Positions 18,049 through 24,384 of a stretch of DNA of 44,282 bases are shown here, piece by piece. Each line of letters opens with the position of its first letter. Position 1 is the first letter of the stretch. The position numbers and the translations under genes are program-made. A model generated the notes under the pieces. That model saw nothing but the letters and a program-made list of their open reading frames with translations. It had not been told where the DNA came from and did not search any database. Source of the stretch: an uncultured Christensenellaceae bacterium (lineage in GTDB: Bacteria; Bacillota; Clostridia; Christensenellales; MGBC116941); assembly GCA_910585035.1 (NCBI GenBank), contig CAJUEF010000001.1, positions 81,846 through 126,127 of the forward strand, in the 5' to 3' direction.

Positions 18049-18059
18049 GCGGTATTTAT

Positions 18060-18683
18060 ATGATTGGTCTTTATATTGAGGATGAAGGGTTAAAAAGCGA
18101 GCTGGAAAAACGGCTTAAAAATACAGGGTGTTTTTTATGTAACGGATATAGTCCTAAGCTTGATTTAATTATAGTTCAGGGCAAGGATAAAGGGACAATG
18201 GACACACTTATTATGAGTGAAACCAATGTTATATTAATTGCTGAATGCGGCTCCGACCCCTATATAAATCTGTGTTATTATTCATTTATTAAGCCTTTAT
18301 GTACCCATACTTTGCTGACTTTAATAAAAGGTATGGATATTGAGGAAAAGGATTATTCCCATATCTCATCTGAGTTGTTTTTGGATTTAGGTGTTTCACC
18401 AGGCGTGAAAGGATATGGTTATTTAAAAGATGCGGTGAATTTGCACTTAAATCACGAGGATTATCAGATAAAGGATATTTATGAGCTTATTGGTTTATAT
18501 AGAAACACAGATGCTAAAAATGTGGAACGGAGCATAAGATATGCAATAGAGTCTGCTTTTGACAAATGCAGGATAGAGAGCCAGGAAAGAATTTTTAAAA
18601 ATTCAATAGACCCTCTTAAAGGAAAACCGACTAATATGGAACTTATCTACAGAGTTGGGGATTTTATAAAAATCGGGAAATAG
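18060..18683 (+). CDS. Spo0A homologue with degenerate, shortened receiver domain
   Basis: A 207-residue response-regulator-like protein in the exact chromosomal place of spo0A. The C-terminal half (about residues 101-207) is a clear Spo0A DNA-binding domain: LFLDLGVSPGVKGYGYLKDA, VERSIRYAIESAF and KGKPTNMELI correspond to the conserved helices. The N-terminal half (1-91) aligns with a receiver but is about 30 residues short. The acidic pocket is reduced to E7-D8, and the phosphoacceptor position after the third strand (LIIVQGK) is Q40 instead of Asp. The Lys-Pro of the fifth strand (K78-P79) is kept. Phosphorelay activation in the normal way is therefore unlikely. The ATG at 18060 follows AGGCGG; an in-frame ATG at 18024 lies within spoIVB. 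It could be the decayed sole Spo0A or a specialised paralogue. Confidence 0.85.
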   Translation: MIGLYIEDEGLKSELEKRLKNTGCFLCNGYSPKLDLIIVQGKDKGTMDTLIMSETNVILIAECGSDPYINLCYYSFIKPLCTHTLLTLIKGMDIEEKDYSHISSELFLDLGVSPGVKGYGYLKDAVNLHLNHEDYQIKDIYELIGLYRNTDAKNVERSIRYAIESAFDKCRIESQERIFKNSIDPLKGKPTNMELIYRVGDFIKIGK

Positions 18684-18689
18684 AAAATA

Positions 18690-18718
18690 GAATATTTTAT
18701 TTTTAATCGTCATATCTA
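18690..18718 (+). promoter_or_regulatory. Sigma-E-like promoter of spoIIM
   Basis: GAATATT (18690-18696) matches the mother-cell sigma-E -35 pattern KMATATT completely. After 14 bases comes CATATCTA (18711-18718), which keeps the CATA core of the -10 element. The predicted start is about 18724, before the spoIIM ribosome-binding site. Bacillus subtilis spoIIM is sigma-E dependent. The -10 match is only partial. Confidence 0.5.
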
Positions 18719-18749
18719 GTATTATATTGCTTGTTTAAAGGAGAACGGG

Positions 18750-19295
18750 TTGAAATACAAGGATACGGCGGTTTTTTTATTACTATTATCGGTATGCTTT
18801 TTGGGAATAATTGTTGGAGTGGTGGTGGCAAAGAGGCAGCAGGTTGACGTATCTATAATATCGTCTTCCATTGCTGCTGTAAAATCTGACCAGTGCAGCT
18901 TAAATACAGTGTTTTTAAAAGGGCTTTTATCCAATCTGTATTTATTTATAATGCTTAGTATAACGGGAATGCTGGTATTTGGGTTTCCAATAAGCACAGC
19001 TTTGCTGTTTTATAAAGGATATGCGGTTGGTTTTACTTGCTCTTGTATATGTATGGCTATGGGGTTTAGAGGAATTGCAATGGCCATAGTCGGAGTGTTG
19101 TTTCCTTCTTTTGTATTGTTGTTGATTTTTTGCCATATGGTTTACGCTTCGACAGAAAGAGGCGACAAACGAAAAAGCAAGCTGGAAAGAAAAAATAAAA
19201 TGCGGCTAGTAAACGGATTTATATATGTCATAATATTTATTTTTGGAGTTTACACACAAAGCTTAATGCAATATATAGCATTTTACAAATTTTAA
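18750..19295 (+). CDS. spoIIM: Stage II sporulation protein M (SpoIIM family)
   Basis: A 181-residue membrane protein with about five hydrophobic segments (roughly residues 7-27, 58-80, 83-105, 107-133 and 155-175). The central part (VFLKGLLSNLYLF, then FGFPISTALLFYKGYAVGFT and a MGFRGI turn) matches the SpoIIM/DUF95 pattern. SpoIIM anchors the SpoIID-SpoIIM-SpoIIP peptidoglycan-degrading complex that drives engulfment. The start is TTG at 18750 with AAAGGAG at 18737-18743. It is slightly shorter than the Bacillus protein (about 214). Followed after 17 bases by a DacF-like gene, probably in one transcript. Confidence 0.85.
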   Translation: MKYKDTAVFLLLLSVCFLGIIVGVVVAKRQQVDVSIISSSIAAVKSDQCSLNTVFLKGLLSNLYLFIMLSITGMLVFGFPISTALLFYKGYAVGFTCSCICMAMGFRGIAMAIVGVLFPSFVLLLIFCHMVYASTERGDKRKSKLERKNKMRLVNGFIYVIIFIFGVYTQSLMQYIAFYKF

Positions 19296-19312
19296 TAAGG
19301 TGGTAAAAAAAG

Positions 19313-20455
19313 ATGAAAAAAATAATTACGGTATTTGTTAGTGTAATGCTGATGTGTTTTGCAATTATTCCTTCAAGGGCAGTGGAATTTAATGAAGCTG
19401 TTGGGTCAATTTATCTTATGGACAGCGCTACGGGAACGGTCATATATGAAAAGGACAGTCATCTTTATACTAATATTTCAGGATTAAACAAGCTGATGGG
19501 AGCTGCCCTTGTTATGGAAGCCATTAAGGATAACAGACTGAAACTTTCTGATACTACTGTTGTAAGTGAAAGCGCAAGAGGCATAGGCGGTTCTATAGCT
19601 TTTTTGGAAATAGGCAGCACATATACAGTTGAAGAGCTGCTAAAAGCTGTTATCACCGTTAACGCCAATGACGCTATGATAGCGCTTGCAGAAAAAACCT
19701 ATGGAAGTGTTGATGCCTTTGTGCAGAAAATGAATGAAAAGGCGGAAGAACTGGGGATGGAAAGCAGCACATTTACAAATGTGACCGGCTTTGAAGATGA
19801 AAAGCAGCTTAGTACAGCGAAAGACGTGGCTATACTTTCTGCTTATATCCTTAGTATGGATGGCTATACAAAATACAGTAAAGAATATATGTATAACTTA
19901 ACTCATCCTTCAGGAAGAATAACGGAAATAGTTAATACCAACAGGCTGATAAAAACTTATGAACTGTGCGACGGTCTTATGACGGGTTCTAACAGAAATC
20001 AGAACTACTCTATTGCAGCAACTGGAAAAAAGGGAGATATGAGACTAATTGCAGTTGTTTTAAATGCACCAAATTCTGACGTTAGAAATTCCACTGCAAA
20101 AAGTCTTCTGGAATATGGCTTTACCAATTTTACATCCAAAAAGCTGTATGCCAAAGATGATATAATAGTTCAGGATATTAAAGTAAAATCTGCAAATATA
20201 AAATTTAACGGAGTGCTGGAAAATCAGCTCAACGCCATTGTTGAAAAAGGAATGGAAAAGCAGATTGAAAAGGATTATGCTATAAATGATAATATTTCTT
20301 TGCCTCTTAAAAAAGGAGATGTTATTGGTGAGGCTATTGCCAGGTTAAACGGTCAAATAATAGGCAGGGTAAATATTGTGGCTGACAGTGACGTTCATAA
20401 GCTGACAGTAGGGTTATCTTTTAAAAATGTGCTTGGGAATTGGATTGGGGCTTGA
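19313..20455 (+). CDS. DacF-type D,D-carboxypeptidase homologue lacking all catalytic motifs
   Basis: 380 residues with a signal peptide (1-23) and the fold of peptidase family S11 (penicillin-binding protein 5/DacF) followed by a PBP5-type C-terminal domain. The frame is intact, but the three active-site motifs are altered. The SxxK box aligns to G57-L58-N59-K60, with Ser shifted to position 56. SxN is N117-A118-N119. KTG is M223-T224-G225. Flanking family landmarks (EELGMESSTFTNVTGFED, STAKDVAILS, LLEYGFTNF) are well kept, which points to selection for the fold. It is likely a non-catalytic peptidoglycan-binding or scaffold protein. AAGGTGG precedes the ATG. It lies directly behind spoIIM. 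Confidence 0.88.
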   Translation: MKKIITVFVSVMLMCFAIIPSRAVEFNEAVGSIYLMDSATGTVIYEKDSHLYTNISGLNKLMGAALVMEAIKDNRLKLSDTTVVSESARGIGGSIAFLEIGSTYTVEELLKAVITVNANDAMIALAEKTYGSVDAFVQKMNEKAEELGMESSTFTNVTGFEDEKQLSTAKDVAILSAYILSMDGYTKYSKEYMYNLTHPSGRITEIVNTNRLIKTYELCDGLMTGSNRNQNYSIAATGKKGDMRLIAVVLNAPNSDVRNSTAKSLLEYGFTNFTSKKLYAKDDIIVQDIKVKSANIKFNGVLENQLNAIVEKGMEKQIEKDYAINDNISLPLKKGDVIGEAIARLNGQIIGRVNIVADSDVHKLTVGLSFKNVLGNWIGA

Positions 20456-20480
20456 TAACTTTTTTAAGCTGATGTATAAT
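20452..20480 (+). promoter_or_regulatory. Sigma-A promoter of scfA, overlapping the dacF-like stop codon
   Basis: TTGATA (20452-20457), 17 bases, TATAAT (20475-20480). The -35 box contains the TGA stop of the preceding gene. The predicted start is at about 20487, giving a leader of about 25 bases before scfA. Confidence 0.82.
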
Positions 20481-20512
20481 AAACAAAATAAAACGCTTTA
20501 GTGAGGTATAAT

Positions 20513-20650
20513 ATGAAACATATTAAAGTTATTAAATCATGCAGCTTAGAAAAAAGAAGCGGATGCGGCGAGTGCCAGTCATCATGTCAGTCTGCCTGCA
20601 AGACATCATGTACAGTGGCAAATCAATCTTGTGAGAGAAAAGAGCAGTAA
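20513..20650 (+). CDS. scfA: SCIFF ranthipeptide precursor ScfA
   Basis: A 45-residue peptide (six cysteines in forty-five family), a ribosomally made, post-translationally modified peptide near-universal in Clostridia. The N-terminus MKHIKVI and the core CGECQSSCQSACKTSC are hallmarks. Core cysteines are C18, C21, C25, C29, C33 and C40. An additional C10 lies in the leader, so the peptide has seven. GTGAGG is upstream of the ATG. The partner maturase scfB follows 33 bases later. ScfB introduces thioether bridges between Cys and non-alpha carbons; the biological role of the product is unknown. Confidence 0.95.
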   Translation: MKHIKVIKSCSLEKRSGCGECQSSCQSACKTSCTVANQSCERKEQ

Positions 20651-20664
20651 AAGCTGCTCTTTTT
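20638..20664 (+). terminator. Hairpin between scfA and scfB
   Basis: AAAAGAGCAG ending at 20647 pairs with CTGCTCTTTT starting at 20654 around a TAAAAG loop. The scfA TAA stop is in the loop and a T run follows. It probably terminates most transcripts so that precursor peptide outnumbers maturase, with read-through into scfB. The stop codon position means terminating ribosomes would cover the stem. Confidence 0.75.
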
Positions 20665-20683
20665 ACTTGTTTAGGAGAAAAAT

Positions 20684-22036
20684 ATGATACATACATTTAA
20701 GTGCTTGGATAGGTATTATATGCTGGATGTTGATACCTGTTCTCTTTTTGAAATTGATGAAATTGCAAATGATTTATGCCCTTATGTCGAAAAGGGCAGC
20801 GATTATAGAGAATTATATAAAAAGTATGATGAAAGCCTTGTTGATGAAACTTATAAAGAGCTAAGTATGCTTAAAAAAACAGGACAGGCTTTTATATCCA
20901 AAGACTGGTCAAAGGAAAAGATAAATCCCGGACATGAGCTTAAAGCAATGTGCCTGCACGTATCTCATGACTGTGAGCTAAGATGTAAATATTGTTTTGC
21001 TTCCACGGGTTCTTTTCATGGGAAAAGAGAGCTTATGAGCCTGGATACAGGTAAAAAGGCTTTAGAATTTTTAGCAAAGCACAGCGGGAAAAGAAAAAAT
21101 CTTGAGGTAGACTTTTTTGGAGGAGAGCCCCTTTTAAATTTTGATGTAGTAAAGGGTATAATGGATTATGGAAAAAATGTTTTAGAGAAAAAATACGATA
21201 AAAATTTTCGTTTTACCATAACTACTAACGGCATGGGGCTTGATGACAAGGTATTAAAAGATTTTGAAGAAATGTATAACGTTGTTATCAGCATTGACGG
21301 CAGAAAGGAAATTCATGACAACATGAGACCGGATGCTGACGGCAATGACACTTATGCAAAGATTATTAATAATGGTTTAAATTTAAAGGATAATAGAAAA
21401 GGCAAAAGCTATTATGTAAGAGGCACTTATACCAGTGAAAATTTGGACTTTTCAAAGGATGTACTTCACCTTGCTGACGTGGGCTTTGACCAAATATCAA
21501 TGGAGCCTGTGGTTTTAGATGAAAAAAGTAAATATGCCATAAAAGAAGAACATCTTCCAAAGATATTTGAAGAATATGAAAATCTGGCAAGGGAATATAT
21601 AAGGCGCAGAGAAAAAGATGATACATGGTTTAATTTTTTCCACTTCATGATAGACATGGATTGCGGTCCATGTATAACTAAGCGGCTTACAGGATGCGGT
21701 GCAGGAAACGAATATATTGCAATAACACCTTTTGGCGATATATACCCGTGTCATCAATTTGTTGGTAATGAGAAATACAAAATGGGGAATATCCATGATG
21801 GAAGCTTTGATGAAGATATGCAAAATATGTTTTCTATGAATCATGTACTTAATAAGCCGGAATGCAATAAATGCTGGTGTAAATTCTTTTGCAGCGGCGG
21901 CTGTGTTGCAAATGCTGTCAGCTTTAATTCGGATATGTTTGAACCGTATAGCATGTCTTGTGAAATGCAGAAAAAACGTACAGAATGCGCACTGGCTATT
22001 TATTCCATTGAAAAGGAAAAAATACAAAAGGATTAA
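20684..22036 (+). CDS. scfB: SCIFF maturase ScfB, radical SAM/SPASM protein
   Basis: 450-residue radical SAM enzyme that installs thioether crosslinks in ScfA. The N-terminal 90 residues resemble a peptide-recognition (RRE) domain. The radical SAM cluster ligands are C97, C101 and C104 (HDCELRCKYCFA), followed by the FFGGEPLLNF motif. The C-terminal SPASM domain is cysteine-rich (GCGAGNEYIAITPFGDIYPC, then CNKCWCKFFCSGGC and SCEM) and holds two auxiliary clusters. AGGAG is six bases before the ATG. It is the only gene besides scfA in this unit; secD is next with its own promoter. Confidence 0.95.
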   Translation: MIHTFKCLDRYYMLDVDTCSLFEIDEIANDLCPYVEKGSDYRELYKKYDESLVDETYKELSMLKKTGQAFISKDWSKEKINPGHELKAMCLHVSHDCELRCKYCFASTGSFHGKRELMSLDTGKKALEFLAKHSGKRKNLEVDFFGGEPLLNFDVVKGIMDYGKNVLEKKYDKNFRFTITTNGMGLDDKVLKDFEEMYNVVISIDGRKEIHDNMRPDADGNDTYAKIINNGLNLKDNRKGKSYYVRGTYTSENLDFSKDVLHLADVGFDQISMEPVVLDEKSKYAIKEEHLPKIFEEYENLAREYIRRREKDDTWFNFFHFMIDMDCGPCITKRLTGCGAGNEYIAITPFGDIYPCHQFVGNEKYKMGNIHDGSFDEDMQNMFSMNHVLNKPECNKCWCKFFCSGGCVANAVSFNSDMFEPYSMSCEMQKKRTECALAIYSIEKEKIQKD

Positions 22037-22094
22037 TAATTAATTTTAGCAAAATCCCTTTTGGAAATGTGATAATTTAATTGGTATATATAAA

Positions 22095-22124
22095 TTGACA
22101 TATATGGTAAAAATAAATTATAAT
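22095..22124 (+). promoter_or_regulatory. Sigma-A promoter of secDF
   Basis: Perfect TTGACA (22095-22100), 18-base spacer, perfect TATAAT (22119-22124). The leader to the secD ATG is about 30 bases and contains GAGGGG. Confidence 0.82.
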
Positions 22125-22162
22125 TAAAAACATGTATAACATAATAGAGGGGAAGAAAAAGT

Positions 22163-23416
22163 ATGAAAAAAAGAACAATCATTGCACTGGTTTTTTTAAT
22201 AGTGTTTGTGATTGCCTTTGGATATCTTAGCATATATGGTGTTAGCTACGGTATTTATGACATCAGTGTGGTTAACAATATTCAAAGAGGTCTGGATCTT
22301 ACCGGCGGCGTGAGCACTGTGTATGAAGCGAAAGACAGCAATGTGGAAAATCTTGATGACAAGATGGACGGAGCTGTTGAGGTTTTCAGAAACAGACTGG
22401 ATAAGGAAGGATACACCGAGGCAACGGTTGTAAGACAGGGTGAAAACAGAATAAGGGTTGAAATACCTATAAATGAAAGCACTGAAATTACCAATCCCGA
22501 AGAAGTTATTGAATTTTTGGGCAAGCCGGCAAAGCTTGAGTTTAAAGACCCAAGCGGAAACATTATTATGGCAGGGGCAGATATTGAAAATGCCCAGGCT
22601 CAAAGAGGTGAAGGCGATCAGTATGTTGTTTACTTTAAGCTTACAGGTGATGGCACAACCAAATTCGGAGAAGCAACGTCAAAGCTTATTGGACAGACCA
22701 TAAGCATATATTTAGATGATGTTGCAATTTCCGAGCCGAAGGTTAACACTGCTATTACAGGAGGCAGCGGAGTTATAGAGGGAGGATTTACGGCGGATTC
22801 TGCAAGGCAGCTTGCGGTACAAATTGAATCCGGTGCTCTTCCTATTGAGCTTCAAGAGCTGGAGGTGCGTTCCATAAGCGCTACTTTGGGTGAGGATGCA
22901 CTGAAAAACGGCGTTGTTGCGGGAATAATAGGTCTTGTAGCTGTTATGATATTTATGGTGGTCGTTTACAGGCTTCAGGGAGTTGTCGCAAGTATGGCTC
23001 TTGTAATATATATGCTGCTTATGCTGTTCTGCCTTGCAACTATTAAAGGGGTGCAGTTATCTCTTCCCGGTGTTGCGGGCATTATTCTTTCCATCGGCAT
23101 GGCTGTTGATGCCAATGTAATCATATTTGAGCGCATGAAGGAAGAACTGTTAAGCGGAAAAACTATTGACACAAGTATAAAGGCAGGATTTAGAAAAGCT
23201 ATGCTTTCTATTATGGACTCCAACGTAACTACTCTTATTGCCGCTGTTGTACTTTATCTTTTTGGCACAGGTCCTATTAAGGGATTTGCAATAACTCTTT
23301 CAATAGGTATTGTGCTATCTATGATCACGGCTGTGGTTGTTACAAAGTATTTACTTAAAGCATTAGTAAGTCTTGGGCTTACAAAGCCAAGCTTATATGC
23401 AAATATAAAGGAATAA
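22163..23416 (+). CDS. secD: Protein translocase subunit SecD
   Basis: Uses the proton-motive force to help pull secreted proteins across the membrane together with SecF. 417 residues: N-terminal membrane helix (about 7-27), the RGLDLTGGVSTVYEA motif, a periplasmic-type domain (about 60-235), then five membrane helices in the C-terminal 170 residues with IGMAVDANVIIFERMKEEL between helices 4 and 5. It is the short SecD form of Gram-positive bacteria. secF follows after 15 bases; the two are separate here, not fused as in Bacillus. Confidence 0.96.
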   Translation: MKKRTIIALVFLIVFVIAFGYLSIYGVSYGIYDISVVNNIQRGLDLTGGVSTVYEAKDSNVENLDDKMDGAVEVFRNRLDKEGYTEATVVRQGENRIRVEIPINESTEITNPEEVIEFLGKPAKLEFKDPSGNIIMAGADIENAQAQRGEGDQYVVYFKLTGDGTTKFGEATSKLIGQTISIYLDDVAISEPKVNTAITGGSGVIEGGFTADSARQLAVQIESGALPIELQELEVRSISATLGEDALKNGVVAGIIGLVAVMIFMVVVYRLQGVVASMALVIYMLLMLFCLATIKGVQLSLPGVAGIILSIGMAVDANVIIFERMKEELLSGKTIDTSIKAGFRKAMLSIMDSNVTTLIAAVVLYLFGTGPIKGFAITLSIGIVLSMITAVVVTKYLLKALVSLGLTKPSLYANIKE

Positions 23417-23431
23417 GGGGGCGAATAGATA

Positions 23432-24307
23432 ATGAAATTAAACGTAATCAGAAAGACAAAAGCATCCCTTATTTTAGCGCTGGCTGTTATACTTGCAGGA
23501 ATTGTTATGACCTTTGTCGGTGGTGGACTTAATCTTGGAATTGACTTTACAGGGGGTTCCCTTGTAACCTTGTCTTTTGAGCAGGAATATAATACCCAGG
23601 ATATAACCGACGTATTAAATGCCGCTAATGCAGGCGAAACATCTATTGTAAAAAGTGAAAATAACCAGGCGATTGTTCGTTTGCAGCTAAAGCCGGAGGA
23701 AGAGCTTTCAGCAATAAATGAACAGCTAATTACAGGTCTAAAAGAAAAGGGATATGCAAAAGTGTCTCTTGCCGGAGTGGACAGAGTTGGTGCAACCACC
23801 AGCAAGGAACTGGTTTGGAATGCTTTTATTTCAGTGGCAATTGCGTGTGCCCTAATACTCATTTATGTTTGGGCAAGGTTTGAACTTCATTCAGGTATAA
23901 GCGCAATACTAGCGTTGATACACGACGTTGCAATTATGATTTCATTTGTGGCTATTTTCAGAATTCCTATTAACAGCAGCTTTATAGCCGCGATTTTAAC
24001 AATAGTTGGTTATTCAATTAACAGCACTATCCTTGTGTTTGACAGGCTCAGAGAAAATAAAAAGCTTTATACTTCCATGAGTGATGCCGATTTAATTAAC
24101 AAAAGTATTGACGATACTTTTTGGCGTTCTGTAAACACTTCTCTTACCACATTTATTACTGTGTTCATTCTTTATATCTTTGGCGTTGAAAGTATTAAAG
24201 AATTTACTCTGCCAATAATGGTTGGTTTAATTGCAGGTGCATTTTCATCCATTATGCTTGCAGGACAGTGGTGGTATTTAATGAAAAGAACGACAAAGAA
24301 GGCATAA
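23432..24307 (+). CDS. secF: Protein translocase subunit SecF
   Basis: 291-residue partner of SecD. It shows the N-terminal membrane helix (about 10-30), NLGIDFTGGSLVTLSF, an extracytoplasmic domain and five C-terminal helices with VGYSINSTILVFDRLREN. AAGGGGGCG precedes the ATG at 23432. An intrinsic hairpin lies shortly after its stop. Confidence 0.96.
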   Translation: MKLNVIRKTKASLILALAVILAGIVMTFVGGGLNLGIDFTGGSLVTLSFEQEYNTQDITDVLNAANAGETSIVKSENNQAIVRLQLKPEEELSAINEQLITGLKEKGYAKVSLAGVDRVGATTSKELVWNAFISVAIACALILIYVWARFELHSGISAILALIHDVAIMISFVAIFRIPINSSFIAAILTIVGYSINSTILVFDRLRENKKLYTSMSDADLINKSIDDTFWRSVNTSLTTFITVFILYIFGVESIKEFTLPIMVGLIAGAFSSIMLAGQWWYLMKRTTKKA

Positions 24308-24333
24308 TAGCTGCTTTTATATATGACATAATT

Positions 24334-24366
24334 TATAGCCTTCCTTTAACAAGGAAGGCTATATTT
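24334..24366 (+). terminator. Hairpin after secF
   Basis: TATAGCCTTCCTT (24334-24346) pairs perfectly with AAGGAAGGCTATA (24351-24363) around TAAC and is followed by only three T. A strong stem with a short U tract; it may terminate secDF partly. No separate promoter for recJ is evident in the 18 bases between it and the recJ start, so read-through is likely. Confidence 0.72.
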
Positions 24367-24384
24367 GAAAAAGGAAACTTTAAA

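Noticed and set aside
18024..18059. Longer start for the Spo0A homologue
   Set aside because: The extra 12 residues overlap spoIVB, have no ribosome-binding site and do not extend the receiver fold; the missing receiver parts are internal, so a longer N-terminus would not restore the Asp.
21515..22027. Minus-strand 170-codon open frame opposite scfB
   Set aside because: It is in the shadow of a strongly conserved radical SAM/SPASM gene, has composition expected from reverse-complement codon bias and no family motif.
24268..24384. Extended recJ start at 24268 adding 39 residues
   Set aside because: It would overlap secF and translate through the hairpin at 24334-24363; the added residues do not resemble RecJ, and the ATG at 24385 has its own ribosome-binding site.
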